A stretch of 64,000 nt of DNA from Nocardioides yefusunii (GTDB taxonomy: Bacteria; Actinomycetota; Actinomycetes; Propionibacteriales; Nocardioidaceae): contig NZ_CP034929.1 of assembly GCF_004014875.1 (NCBI RefSeq), positions 3,162,001 to 3,226,000 of the forward strand. Direction: 5' to 3'. The translations under genes were made by a program, and so were the position numbers. Below the pieces are notes generated by a model. That model was not told the origin of the DNA. It searched no databases and saw only the letters and a program-made list of their open reading frames with translations. Positions 43,442 through 51,695 of this stretch are shown here, piece after piece; position 1 is the stretch's first letter, and the number at the start of each line of letters is the position of its first letter.

Positions 43442-44250
43442 CCACGGTGCTGGCAGCCGTGCTCTTCGGAGCACTCATCGGCCTGAGCCTGGGAATGCTC
43501 GGAGCCGGTGGATCGATCCTGGCCATCCCGGTGCTGACGCACGTCCTGGGGCAGTCCGGGACCGAGGCGGCCACCGGCGCCCTCGTCGTCGTCGGGGTCT
43601 CGTCGTTGATGGGCGTGCTCACCTCGCTGCGCCACCGCACCGTGATGGTGGCGCGCGGCCTCACCTTCGGCGCCGTCGCCCTGGGCGGCACCACGATCGG
43701 CGCGCTCGCCTCCGAACACGTCTCCGAGGACGTGCTGATGCTCTGCTTCGGCGTCGTGATGCTGCTGGTCGGCATCTCGATGGCCGTGCGGGCCCGACGC
43801 CCCGGCGCCGGTGCGGGCGAGTCCGGCTTCGACACCCCCGTGATCGGCTTCCGGCCCACCTTTCACCTGGAGTGGCCGCGCGCCCTGCAGATCGTGCTGA
43901 CCGCGACGCTCGTCGGGTTCCTGACCGGATTCCTCGGCGTCGGCGGCGGGTTCCTGGTGGTGCCCGCGCTGGTGATGGCGCTCGGCCTGCCGATGCGCAA
44001 CGCCGCCGCGACCTCGATGCTCGTCATCGTCGTCACCTCCAGCGCGGCGCTGATGATCCGCTCCGGCACCGGCGTCCACCCCGACTGGGACGTCGTCGCC
44101 GCGCTCACCGGCGCCACCGCCGTCGCGACCGTCGTCGGCACCCGCCTCTCAGGACGCGTCAACCGCGCCCTGCTGCACCGGGCGTTCACCGTCCTGGTGC
44201 TGACGATCGCCGTGTTCGTGCTCGGCGAGTCCGTCCTGGCCCACCTCTGA
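43438..44250 (+). CDS. TauE/SafE-family sulfite (anion) exporter
   Basis: A 270-residue membrane protein with about eight helices and the duplicated family motif: LGMLGAGGSILAIPVL near the N-terminus and LGVGGGFLVVPALVMALGLP in the second half. In staphylococcal cst operons a TauE relative removes sulfite or related oxyanions. Its ATG lies in the stop of the CstB-like gene, so it shares the same transcript and regulation. Confidence 0.92.
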   Translation: MTTVLAAVLFGALIGLSLGMLGAGGSILAIPVLTHVLGQSGTEAATGALVVVGVSSLMGVLTSLRHRTVMVARGLTFGAVALGGTTIGALASEHVSEDVLMLCFGVVMLLVGISMAVRARRPGAGAGESGFDTPVIGFRPTFHLEWPRALQIVLTATLVGFLTGFLGVGGGFLVVPALVMALGLPMRNAAATSMLVIVVTSSAALMIRSGTGVHPDWDVVAALTGATAVATVVGTRLSGRVNRALLHRAFTVLVLTIAVFVLGESVLAHL

Positions 44251-44315
44251 CCCCGAACCGTCCGCTCCCGGCAGCAGCCGGGACCCTCCCCCACCCACAC
44301 CCAAGGAGCCCCCTC

Positions 44316-44516
44316 ATGTGCCGACCCACCGCCTGCAAGAAGTGCGGCAAGACCACCTGGGCCGGATGCGGCATGCACGTCGACGACGTGAAGAGCGCCG
44401 TCCCGGCCGAGATGTGGTGCGACGGTCACGACGACGCCGCGCCCGCTGACGTGAAGCCCGCCGGCAAGCTCACTCCCGGCAAGGGCCTGCTGGGCTGGAT
44501 GCGCAAGAACTCCTGA
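44316..44516 (+). CDS. Small Cys-rich zinc-ribbon-like protein
   Basis: A 66-residue protein starting MCRPTACKKCGKTTWAGCG, then HVDDV, with a later single Cys in EMWCDGHDD. The CKKC and GCG cysteines probably bind zinc. Similar short proteins are common in actinobacteria, without known function. AAGGAG precedes the ATG. It is 65 bp after the TauE gene and may be co-transcribed. Confidence 0.72.
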   Translation: MCRPTACKKCGKTTWAGCGMHVDDVKSAVPAEMWCDGHDDAAPADVKPAGKLTPGKGLLGWMRKNS

Positions 44517-44542
44517 CCCGTCCCCCACTCGGGGAACGCACC

Positions 44543-44576
44543 GAGCCGCCCGTCCCCACGCCGGGGCAGGCGGCTC
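44543..44576. terminator. Terminator between convergent genes
   Basis: GAGCCGCC pairs with GGCGGCTC, with an inner CCCC/GGGG stem, 26 bp after the small Cys-rich gene and 50 bp beyond the stop of the carrier-protein gene. Confidence 0.7.
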
Positions 44577-44626
44577 GTGATGCTTCCGGAGAACTCTGTT
44601 CTCGACGGAGCCGGTCCTCGAGGGCG

Positions 44627-44857
44627 TCAGCCCTCGACGACGACGAGGACGTCACCCTCCTGGACGACGTCGCCGGCCTGCGCGACCACCTCGGTGACCA
44701 CGCCTGCCTGCTCGGCGAGGACGGGGATCTCCATCTTCATCGACTCGAGCAGCGCGACGGTCTCACCGACCTCGATCCGGTCACCCACCGCGACCGGGAT
44801 CTCCAAAATGTTGGCGACCATCTCGGCCGCGATCTTCGTCGTCTTCACTCGTGCCAT
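44627..44857 (-). CDS. Biotin/lipoyl attachment carrier protein
   Basis: A 76-residue single-domain biotinyl protein. The modified Lys is in LLESMKMEIP, the MKM motif for biotin. The flanks, DRIEVGETVALLES and AGDVVQEGDVLVVVEG, complete the flattened beta barrel. It is a free-standing carrier, as used by actinobacterial acyl-CoA carboxylases, but no carboxylase gene is next to it. A palindromic operator lies 17 bp upstream. Confidence 0.88.
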   Translation of the reverse strand: MARVKTTKIAAEMVANILEIPVAVGDRIEVGETVALLESMKMEIPVLAEQAGVVTEVVAQAGDVVQEGDVLVVVEG

Positions 44858-44873
44858 GCCAGCGACGCTAAGC

Positions 44874-44895
44874 GTTACCGGTAGGTACCGGTAAC
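44874..44895 (-). promoter_or_regulatory. Palindromic operator upstream of the biotinyl carrier
   Basis: GTTACCGGTA, GG, TACCGGTAAC: a perfect 10-bp inverted repeat with a 2-bp spacer, 17-38 bp upstream of the ATG. A further half-like element CGGTAACCAG lies at 44932-44941. The symmetry suits a TetR-family dimer, but the regulator is not in the window. Confidence 0.7.
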
Positions 44896-44943
44896 CAGTG
44901 CCAACACCCGTCGGTAACCAGCATCTGCAGTGCTCCCCGACGA

Positions 44944-44982
44944 CGAAGGCCTCCCCCGGCGCGGTGCCGGGAGAGGCCTTCG
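44944..44982 (-). terminator. Terminator of the repeat-bearing membrane protein gene
   Basis: CGAAGGCCTCCCCCGGC pairs with GCCGGGAGAGGCCTTCG with one mismatch, 15 bp beyond the stop of the minus-strand gene at 44998. Confidence 0.75.
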
Positions 44983-44997
44983 AGGTGGCGCAGGGAC

Positions 44998-46851
44998 TCA
45001 GAGCGAGGCGAAACGACGCGGCTCGGGGCGCATCGCCGTCTCCTCCTCCAGCTCCCGGGCCCGCGAACCGCGGGTGCCGGTGAGGCGCTGGTCGAGACGG
45101 ATCACCACGAAGCCGAGCAGGCAACCCAGGGCGACCGAGTAGAACGTCTGCAGACCGGCCTCGACGTACGAGGTCTCCAGGTTCACCAGGCGACCCGCCA
45201 CCGGGACCATCGCGGCCACACCGAACGTGCAGACCCACCAGCCCTGACGACGACGTGCACGCATGTGGACGCCGTAGAGCAGCGCCGGGATGCCGAGCAG
45301 GACCGTCGTGGTGCGTGGGGCGGCACCGAAGGTGTCGCGGACCCACTCGCTCAGGCCACCGGTGGGCAGCGGACCGCCGTCGGTGTAGGTGCGCAGCAGT
45401 TCGGAGTAGACCTGACCGGCACCGAGCAGGACCGTGCCGACCACGACGATCACGAGACCACGCGTGCCGAGGCCGTGCAGGCCCGCGGCGAAGCGCCACA
45501 CCAGCGTCACCATCGCGGCCATGCCGATGCAGAGGGTGACGATCTCGAAGCTCGCGGTGCTCGCGACCGGCTCGAACCCGATCGATGCGAATGCACCGAT
45601 CGAGGCCACCGCGGTGGCGATCGCGACCTCACGCACCGCGATCAGCACCGTCTTCGCCGGGACCGTCAGCAGGACCGCCAGGACACCGGCGACCACCGTC
45701 ATCATCACCGACGCACCACTGCGCAGCACGTCACCTCCGACGACGAGCGCAGCCACCGCGATCACCAGGCCCAGCACCGAGAAGACCACCTGACGCCCAC
45801 CCGTGCGAGCCGCAGCGGCCCAGCAGTAGGTCGCCATCACCAACACCGCGCCGAGGCCGTCGAACCAGCCCGGTCCGACGTGCAGCGCAGCGAGCGCGAG
45901 CAACAGGACTCCGACCGCGAGGGCACCGCTGAGTGCCTTCAAACGGGCCGAGGCACCCTCGGGGCCCGTGATCCGGAGACGCTCCAGGAGACTCGCTCCC
46001 TCGGCGTCGCCAGAGGGACGCAGCGCCGTGAGCCGAGCGAGGAACGTCGGGCGGTCAGCCTCGTCGGTGGAGGCGTTCTCCGCAGCGGCCTTGTCACCAG
46101 CGGCCACCGCGGCAGCAGCCACCGCGGCTGCCTCGGGGGTGAACGCCGTGAACTCGCCACGACGCTCGGCTTCGGGCAGGTCCGACTCGGAGACGACCGG
46201 GTGCTGTTCGGTGGAGACCGGCAGCGGCTCGGGCATGACCAGCTTCTTCGCCACCGGCTTGCGGGGCGTGCGCGCGGGACGGGTCGGGCCTGCCGACGCG
46301 GGACCGGAGCCCTGGGAAGCCTCGATCGAGGCGGTGTCCTCACCGTTCTCGGCTGCGCCGACCTTCCCCTCGGCCTGCGCGGGCACGACCGGTGCCGGGA
46401 CGGCGACCGCACCCTCGACCGGCTGCCGCACGAAGCGCTGGCGGTCGTCGGGCACGACCACCTGGACGGCCGGGATCTCGTCGGTGTGGTCGAAGGACCT
46501 GATCGCCACCCGTTCCTGGGTTCCGGTGGCCGATGAGACCGGAGCGACCGCCTTGATCCGACGTCCGCCGGGCTCGTCGCCGAGCAGCGGGGCGTCGATC
46601 GCGGCGAAGGTGCCGGTGATGGGCTCCGCGGCACGCTTGCCACCTGTGGGACGCACGCGACGACCGGCCGGGGCGTCGCCCAAGAGCGGGGCGTCGATCG
46701 CCGGGAACGTGCCCGTGGTGGGTTCAGCGGCGCGCTTGCCGCTCACCCGACGCGGGACGTAGTCGGACGCGGCAGGTGGAGGGCCCGGAGTCGGGTCGGG
46801 GCCGTCAGGCTCGGGAGGCAGGGCGGTGTGGTGACCGGGCGTCTGTGACAC
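44998..46851 (-). CDS. Polytopic membrane protein with repeated disordered N-terminus
   Basis: A 617-residue protein. The first 300 residues are Pro/Ala/Glu-rich and predicted disordered. They hold two copies of KRAAEPxTGTFxAIDAPLLGD about 33 residues apart (near 39 and 72). The last 300 residues form about ten membrane helices and end with a charged tail (RELEEETAMRPEPRRFASL). No transporter or enzyme motif is evident. It starts at a GTG 9 nt after the amidase stop and is probably co-transcribed with it. Function unknown. Confidence 0.7.
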   Translation of the reverse strand: MSQTPGHHTALPPEPDGPDPTPGPPPAASDYVPRRVSGKRAAEPTTGTFPAIDAPLLGDAPAGRRVRPTGGKRAAEPITGTFAAIDAPLLGDEPGGRRIKAVAPVSSATGTQERVAIRSFDHTDEIPAVQVVVPDDRQRFVRQPVEGAVAVPAPVVPAQAEGKVGAAENGEDTASIEASQGSGPASAGPTRPARTPRKPVAKKLVMPEPLPVSTEQHPVVSESDLPEAERRGEFTAFTPEAAAVAAAAVAAGDKAAAENASTDEADRPTFLARLTALRPSGDAEGASLLERLRITGPEGASARLKALSGALAVGVLLLALAALHVGPGWFDGLGAVLVMATYCWAAAARTGGRQVVFSVLGLVIAVAALVVGGDVLRSGASVMMTVVAGVLAVLLTVPAKTVLIAVREVAIATAVASIGAFASIGFEPVASTASFEIVTLCIGMAAMVTLVWRFAAGLHGLGTRGLVIVVVGTVLLGAGQVYSELLRTYTDGGPLPTGGLSEWVRDTFGAAPRTTTVLLGIPALLYGVHMRARRRQGWWVCTFGVAAMVPVAGRLVNLETSYVEAGLQTFYSVALGCLLGFVVIRLDQRLTGTRGSRARELEEETAMRPEPRRFASL

Positions 46852-46860
46852 CCGACGAGG

Positions 46861-47700
46861 TTACCGTCGTCGATTCGCCAGCGAAGGGTTGACGCTGCGG
46901 GCGGACGTCACGTCCGTGGTCTGCAGCACGGCGTGCAGCAGCGTCGGCTCCTCGGCCTTGCCTGCGTCGGCCTCGACGAGGACGTCACCGAGTGGGGAGA
47001 CCACCAGCGAATGACCGCTGTAGCGCTGGGCCGGCTGCCCGACCGCGACGACGTAGGCGGTGTTCTCGATCGCGCGGGCCTTGGTGAGGGTGCGCCAGTG
47101 GTCGACCTTGCGGTCCCCTGCCACCCACGCGGCCGGCACGATGATCGCGTCGGCGCCGTCGTCGACCAGGGCGCGGGCCAGTTCGGGGAAGCGGAGGTCG
47201 TAGCAGGTCATCAGGCCCAGCCGCAGACCACCGACGGTGACGGTGACCGGCTTCCACTCCCCTGCGGCGAGGCGGTCGGACTCCTTGTAGCCGAAGGAGT
47301 CGTAGAGGTGGATCTTGTCGTACTCGACGCCGGTGCCGTCGGGTCGACGCAGCACGAGGGTGTTGAGCGGTCGTCCGCCCTCGACGGCCCGGAACATCCC
47401 GGCCACGACGCTGACGCCGTGCTCGACCGCGGCCGCGGTCAGGGCGCCGACGAACTCGCCGTCGAGCGGTTCTGCGAACGCGGCGAGGTCGGTGTCGGGC
47501 TTGCCGAAGTCGCGCTGGAACACCTCCGGGAGGACCACGAGCACCTCCCCCACGAGCGGGTTGCGTTCCCGGGCCTCGGCGGCGGCCCGGTCGACGAGGT
47601 CGCGCAGCGCCGCTGCGTTCGCCGAGGGGTCGAGGGACGAAGCAGCCTGGACCAGGACGACGTGCAGCCGTCCGGCGTCGGCGGTGGAGTGCTCAGCCAT
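46861..47700 (-). CDS. Carbon-nitrogen hydrolase (nitrilase superfamily amidase)
   Basis: A 279-residue enzyme with the nitrilase-fold triad: Glu in VVLPEVFQ, Lys in EYDKIHLYDSFGYKESD and Cys in LMTCYDLRFPELAR. The KIHLYDSFGYKES form is closest to Nit/omega-amidase-type proteins, such as deaminated-glutathione amidase, which clean up damaged glutathione or alpha-ketoglutaramate. Actinobacteria lack glutathione, so the substrate is open. ATG 47700 (MAEHSTAD) is chosen over an upstream start at 47730. Confidence 0.87.
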   Translation of the reverse strand: MAEHSTADAGRLHVVLVQAASSLDPSANAAALRDLVDRAAAEARERNPLVGEVLVVLPEVFQRDFGKPDTDLAAFAEPLDGEFVGALTAAAVEHGVSVVAGMFRAVEGGRPLNTLVLRRPDGTGVEYDKIHLYDSFGYKESDRLAAGEWKPVTVTVGGLRLGLMTCYDLRFPELARALVDDGADAIIVPAAWVAGDRKVDHWRTLTKARAIENTAYVVAVGQPAQRYSGHSLVVSPLGDVLVEADAGKAEEPTLLHAVLQTTDVTSARSVNPSLANRRR

Positions 47701-47737
47701 GTGTCCACCCTGCCACGAACTCACCCCCACCCCCTGC

Positions 47738-47785
47738 GGACGTCATCACATCTGGTCGCTGGAGCGACCAGATGTGATGACGTCC
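47738..47785. repeat. Near loop-less 48-bp palindrome between divergent genes
   Basis: Arms of 23 bp (47738-47760 and 47763-47785), starting GGACGTCATCACATCTGG, with a 2-nt centre. It lies between the divergent amidase and quinone oxidoreductase starts (37 and 55 bp away), where neither gene needs a terminator. It shares GGACGTCAT with repeats at 58011 and 58074. Confidence 0.85.
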
Positions 47786-47840
47786 GGGGCCCGGGAGACG
47801 ACGGCGGAGGCAGCCGGGGCACCACGACTAGGCTCGCCGC

Positions 47841-48824
47841 ATGCGCGCAGTTCACGTCACCGCTCCCGGAGGCCCTGAGGTCCTCACCGTCATCGAGGTC
47901 GCCGACCCCACGCCCGGACCGGGCGAGGTGCTGGTCGACGTCGTCGCGACGGCCGTCAACAAGGCCGACACCCTGCAGCGCAAGGGCTTCTACCCCGCGC
48001 CGCCCGGCGCCTCGGAGATCCTCGGCCTGGAGTGCTCGGGCCGCGTGGCCGCACTCGGCGAGGGCGTCGAGGGCTGGGAGGTCGGCGACGAGGTCTGTGC
48101 GCTGCTCGCCGGCGGCGGGTACGCGGAGAAGGTCGTCGTCCCGGCCGGACAGCTGATGCCGGTGCCTGAGGGCATCGACCTGGTCAGCGCCGCTGCTCTG
48201 CCCGAGGTCGCCACGACGGTGTGGTCCAACGTCTTCATGACCGCCGCGATGGAGCCGGGCGACTCGTTCCTGGTCCACGGCGGCGCAGGCGGCATCGGCA
48301 CGTTCGCGATCCAGATCGCCAGCGCCCTGGGCTGCCGCGTCTTCACCACCGCCGGTTCGCGGGAGAAGCTCGACGTCTGCACGGGTCTGGGTGCCGACGT
48401 CGCGATCAACTACCGCGAGGAGGACTTCGCCGAGGTGATCGCCGAAGCCACCGACGGTCGCGGCGTCGACGTCGTCCTCGACAACATGGGCGCCAAGTAC
48501 CTGGACCGCAACCTCGACGCCCTCGCGTTCGACGGTCGTCTGGTCGTGATCGGCATGCAGGGAGGCGTGAAGGCGGAGCTCAACATCGCCAAACTGCTCA
48601 ACAAGCGCGCCCACGTCATCGCGACGTCGCTCCGTGGTCGTCCCGAGGACCAGAAGGCGCAGATCTGCGCCGAGGTCGTCGACTTCGTCTGGCCGCTGGT
48701 CGCCGACGGTCGGATCGAGCCGATCATCCACGAGGTGCTGACCCTCGACGAGGTCGCTCGCGCCCACGAGATCGTCGACGCCTCGACGCACGTCGGCAAG
48801 GTCGTCATCAAGGTCGCCGACTGA
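47841..48824 (+). CDS. NAD(P)H:quinone oxidoreductase (zeta-crystallin-like MDR)
   Basis: A 327-residue zinc-free medium-chain dehydrogenase/reductase. Seen: VNKADTLQRKGFYPAPPGASEILGLECSG at the N-terminus, the NADPH loop HGGAGGIGTFAIQIA, and VDVVLDNMGAKYLDRNLDAL. The lack of the zinc cysteines and the AGGIG loop mark it as a quinone oxidoreductase. It is monocistronic and followed by a long inverted repeat. Confidence 0.9.
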   Translation: MRAVHVTAPGGPEVLTVIEVADPTPGPGEVLVDVVATAVNKADTLQRKGFYPAPPGASEILGLECSGRVAALGEGVEGWEVGDEVCALLAGGGYAEKVVVPAGQLMPVPEGIDLVSAAALPEVATTVWSNVFMTAAMEPGDSFLVHGGAGGIGTFAIQIASALGCRVFTTAGSREKLDVCTGLGADVAINYREEDFAEVIAEATDGRGVDVVLDNMGAKYLDRNLDALAFDGRLVVIGMQGGVKAELNIAKLLNKRAHVIATSLRGRPEDQKAQICAEVVDFVWPLVADGRIEPIIHEVLTLDEVARAHEIVDASTHVGKVVIKVAD

Positions 48825-48836
48825 CCCGCCGCCCCG

Positions 48837-48897
48837 CGAACCCCACCGGTTTGGGTCGTCGAAACGCAGTTTTCGCGACCCAAACCGGTGGGGTTCG
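48837..48897. repeat. Long inverted repeat with ACCCCACCGGTTTG core
   Basis: The 22-bp perfect arm starting CGAACCCCACCGGTTTGG (48837-48858) pairs with its complement at 48876-48897 around a 17-nt loop. It lies 12 bp after the oxidoreductase stop and 40 bp before the next start on the same strand, so it may terminate the first gene. It shares its core with the repeat at 56504. Confidence 0.8.
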
Positions 48898-48937
48898 ACG
48901 CCTCCGCAGGAGGCAACCCAGGCCCTAGGGTGGAGGG

Positions 48938-49585
48938 ATGAGCGAGCAGGACGGTCAGAGCGAGGTCCACGAGATCGAGGTCGAGGTGCCGGAGGGTCAC
49001 GGCGTCGTCATCGGGCCCGACGGAGGCGCACTCGGCACGGTCCCGGCCAGCGTCGTCGAACACGCCCAGGAGCAGCAGAAGGCCGACGAGAAGGCCGAGC
49101 GGGCGCTCACCGACCTCGTCGAACAGCCCGCCAAGGTGATGCGGATCGGCTCGATGGTGCGCCAGCTCCTCGAGGAGGTGAAGGCGGCTCCGCTCGACGA
49201 GGCGTCGCGTGCTCGCCTGCGCGACATCCACCAGGCCTCGATCAAGGAGCTCGAGACCGGTCTCGCTCCCGAACTGATCGAGGAACTCGAACGCATCGCA
49301 CTGCCGTTCAGCAACGACGCGACCCCGTCGGAGGGTGAACTCCGGATCGCCCAGGCCCAGTTGGTCGGGTGGTTGGAGGGCCTCTTCCACGGCATCCAGA
49401 CCGCGATCTACGCCCAGCAGATGGCCACGCAAGCCCAGATGGAGCAGCTGCGGCGCGCGCTGCCGGGGATGGCCGCGCCCGGCGACCACTTCGGACACCC
49501 CGGCGCCCAGCACGGCCAGGGCGGTCAGGGCGGTCAGGGCCCGAACCAGCCCGACGACGACGGTGGCGGCGGCCTGTACCTCTGA
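48938..49585 (+). CDS. bpa: Bacterial proteasome activator (Bpa/PafE)
   Basis: A 215-residue helical protein that forms an ATP-independent ring on the 20S proteasome of actinobacteria. The central part (EKAERALTDLVEQPAKVMRIGSMVRQLLEEVK, then HQASIKELETGLAPELIEELERI) is the DUF2587/Bpa helical bundle. The Gly/Gln-rich tail ends GGGLYL; the penultimate Tyr is the residue that docks into the 20S alpha ring (usual end GQYL). It indicates that a proteasome is encoded elsewhere in the genome. Confidence 0.9.
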   Translation: MSEQDGQSEVHEIEVEVPEGHGVVIGPDGGALGTVPASVVEHAQEQQKADEKAERALTDLVEQPAKVMRIGSMVRQLLEEVKAAPLDEASRARLRDIHQASIKELETGLAPELIEELERIALPFSNDATPSEGELRIAQAQLVGWLEGLFHGIQTAIYAQQMATQAQMEQLRRALPGMAAPGDHFGHPGAQHGQGGQGGQGPNQPDDDGGGGLYL

Positions 49586-49622
49586 GGCGAACGTGTCGGA
49601 GTCGAGCCCTAGCCTCAACCCC

Positions 49623-50111
49623 ATGCAGCCGATCGATCCCGACGCCCCGTTCCGTCCCTCCGACCTCGCGGCGGCCTACGAGGACGCCCGACGCCACCGT
49701 CAGCCCGTGTACTCGCGCCCCGACCCCAGCACGGCCTGGGGCGAACACGTGCTGGACGCGTTCGCGCAGCTGCAGCCGCAGGTCGACGCCGGACTGCAGT
49801 GGCTGGCCACCGACCTCACCACCCGGATCGCCCGCGAGATGAGCCCGTTCGCCTCACTGCTGGAGACGACGCGTGCCGTCGCCGACCTCTACCAGGACCA
49901 CCGGGCGCAGCTCGACGACGCCGAGGTCGAGTACAAGGAGTCGCTGCGCGCGCTCCTGGACGAGGCCCTCGCCATGCACTTCGTGCCGATCAGCCCGTTC
50001 GACGAGCCCGACGAGATCCGCGTCCCGGTCGAGATCTCGTGGCGTCAGATCGAGGAGATCTCCGGCGTCACGCAGGGTCAGGCCAAGCCGTTTCCGCCCG
50101 GCCTGTGGTGA
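49623..50111 (+). CDS. Conserved hypothetical helical protein next to bpa
   Basis: A 162-residue soluble, acidic, mainly helical protein (AGLQWLATDLTTRIAREM, VEYKESLRALLDEALA), ending QAKPFPPGLW. No signal peptide, membrane segment or known motif is seen. It starts 37 nt after bpa and is probably co-transcribed. Function unknown. Confidence 0.65.
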   Translation: MQPIDPDAPFRPSDLAAAYEDARRHRQPVYSRPDPSTAWGEHVLDAFAQLQPQVDAGLQWLATDLTTRIAREMSPFASLLETTRAVADLYQDHRAQLDDAEVEYKESLRALLDEALAMHFVPISPFDEPDEIRVPVEISWRQIEEISGVTQGQAKPFPPGLW

Positions 50112-50134
50112 ACCGCCGCTGACGAGTCCCGGGG

Positions 50135-50812
50135 TCAGTGCTTCTGGACGCGGCTGACGACGGCCAGACCGAGCAGCGCCAACAGCACCACGGCGGCGCC
50201 GGGGGCGGCGAGTCGTGCGAAGTCCTGCGGGGCCTTGGTCGCGAGCTGGGTCCGCTCGACCTCGTCGAGGGGCACTGCGAGGCGCTCGCCGACACCGAGC
50301 TTGGTCTGGACCTTCTCCATCGTCGCGGCGTCCGCGACCCTGCTTCCGTTGCACCGGTCAGCGCGGCCGTCGGCGTCGATCAGGAGCAACAGCTTCTGGT
50401 CGCTGGCACCGGACCAGTACGCCTCCTTTCCGGCCCGGGCGACGACGCTGAGGCGCGGATCGGTGACGGTGCCCTTGTAGAGCCGGCTCGCGACCACCTC
50501 GAGCCTCTCGTCGACCGGCTGTGCAGCGGCCTTCGCACCCGCCCTCGGCTCGCCCTTCGGGGTCGCGGACGGAGAGGCAGAGGGGGCAGCGGTCGGGGAG
50601 GCGGACGGCTCCGCCGCGGGCTCCGCTGTCAGGGTCGCGACGACGACGGTCGTGGCTGCCTTCAAGGACTCGTTCAGTGAGTCGGCCGTGCAGGACGACG
50701 CCGGGGCGGCGACAGCAGGCGCGGCCAGCGTCAGGCCGATCCCGGCGGTCGCGGCCAGCACCACAGCAGACGCTGCGGCGCGGAACGTCGTCGGTCGAGT
50801 CGAGTGCAGCAT
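50135..50812 (-). CDS. Exported protein with C-terminal membrane anchor
   Basis: A 225-residue protein: signal peptide (MLHSTRPTTFRAAASAVVLA, cleavage after AVAAP), a Pro/Ala/Ser-rich low-complexity stretch (AEPSASPTAAPSASPSATPK), a small domain with RLYKGTVTDPRLSVVARAG and LLIDADGRADRCNG, and a C-terminal helix (GAAVVLLALLGLAVV) with a short basic tail. This is the topology of a wall-proximal membrane-anchored protein. No sortase LPxTG is present. Function unknown. Confidence 0.7.
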   Translation of the reverse strand: MLHSTRPTTFRAAASAVVLAATAGIGLTLAAPAVAAPASSCTADSLNESLKAATTVVVATLTAEPAAEPSASPTAAPSASPSATPKGEPRAGAKAAAQPVDERLEVVASRLYKGTVTDPRLSVVARAGKEAYWSGASDQKLLLLIDADGRADRCNGSRVADAATMEKVQTKLGVGERLAVPLDEVERTQLATKAPQDFARLAAPGAAVVLLALLGLAVVSRVQKH

Positions 50813-50858
50813 GTCGGTGAGCCTAACGCCGGAACGGTGGTCGACCCGGGAGGACGGG

Positions 50859-51695
50859 TCAGAGATCGAAGATCGCGGCCAGGGCCTCCGCGACCCCGTC
50901 CTCGTCGTGGTGGCCGCAGCGGAAGCGGGCCCGGTCGACGACGGAAGCGTGGGCGTTGGCCATCGCGTACGACGCGCCGGCCCACTCCAGGAGCTGGAGG
51001 TCGTTGGGCATGTCGCCGAAGGCGACCACTTCACTGCGGTCGATGCCGAGCTCGTCGCACAGCATCTGCAGCGTCGAGGCCTTCGTGACGCCGTGTCCGC
51101 TCATCTCCACCAGCGTCCCCAGCGAGGACCACGTGGTGGTGACGCGGTCGCCGACGTGCTTCTCCACGGTGTTCCAGAAGTCCTCCGGCCCGAGCTCCTC
51201 GTGCCGGGCCAGGAGCTTCACGACGTCGTCGTCGACGATGTCCTCGAAGACGCGGCACGACTGCGACGGGTCGGCGTTGCGGTGCATCCGGGTCATGAAC
51301 GCGGACTCGCGGGAGAACCCGGTGGTCTTCTCCACCGCGAACGTGGTGCCGGGGATCTCGGTGCGCAGCACGTCACCGATCTCCAGCAGCACCTCGCGCG
51401 GGATCACCCGCTGGGAGCGGACCGTGTGGGTGGGGACGTCGAAGACGATGCCGCCGTTGGAGAGGATCGCCAGGCCGTGCCCACCGACCGACTCCCACAG
51501 CGACTCCATCCACCGGATCGGACGGCCGGTGGTGAAGACCACCGGAACGCCCAGGTCGTCCAGTGCCGCGAGCACCTCACGGGTGCGTCCCGAGACCTCG
51601 CCGTTGGCGTCCAGCAGCGTTCCGTCCAGGTCGGTGGCGACCAGACGGGGGCGCTGCGCAGGGACGTCGACGGGAGAGGTCTCGGACACGGTCAT
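50859..51695 (-). CDS. Cof-type HAD phosphatase
   Basis: A 278-residue haloacid-dehalogenase-fold phosphatase with a C2B cap. Motif I is LVATDLDGTLLDANG, motif II VVFTTGRP, and motifs III-IV are GVTKASTLQMLCDELG and VAFGDMPNDLQLL. It should dephosphorylate small phosphorylated metabolites such as sugar phosphates or nucleotides. Its start overlaps the stop of a second HAD gene (ATGA). Confidence 0.9.
   Translation of the reverse strand: MTVSETSPVDVPAQRPRLVATDLDGTLLDANGEVSGRTREVLAALDDLGVPVVFTTGRPIRWMESLWESVGGHGLAILSNGGIVFDVPTHTVRSQRVIPREVLLEIGDVLRTEIPGTTFAVEKTTGFSRESAFMTRMHRNADPSQSCRVFEDIVDDDVVKLLARHEELGPEDFWNTVEKHVGDRVTTTWSSLGTLVEMSGHGVTKASTLQMLCDELGIDRSEVVAFGDMPNDLQLLEWAGASYAMANAHASVVDRARFRCGHHDEDGVAEALAAIFDL

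Noticed and set aside
47738..47785. Palindrome as a simple intrinsic terminator
   Set aside because: It lies between divergent gene starts, has a 2-nt centre and no T-run.
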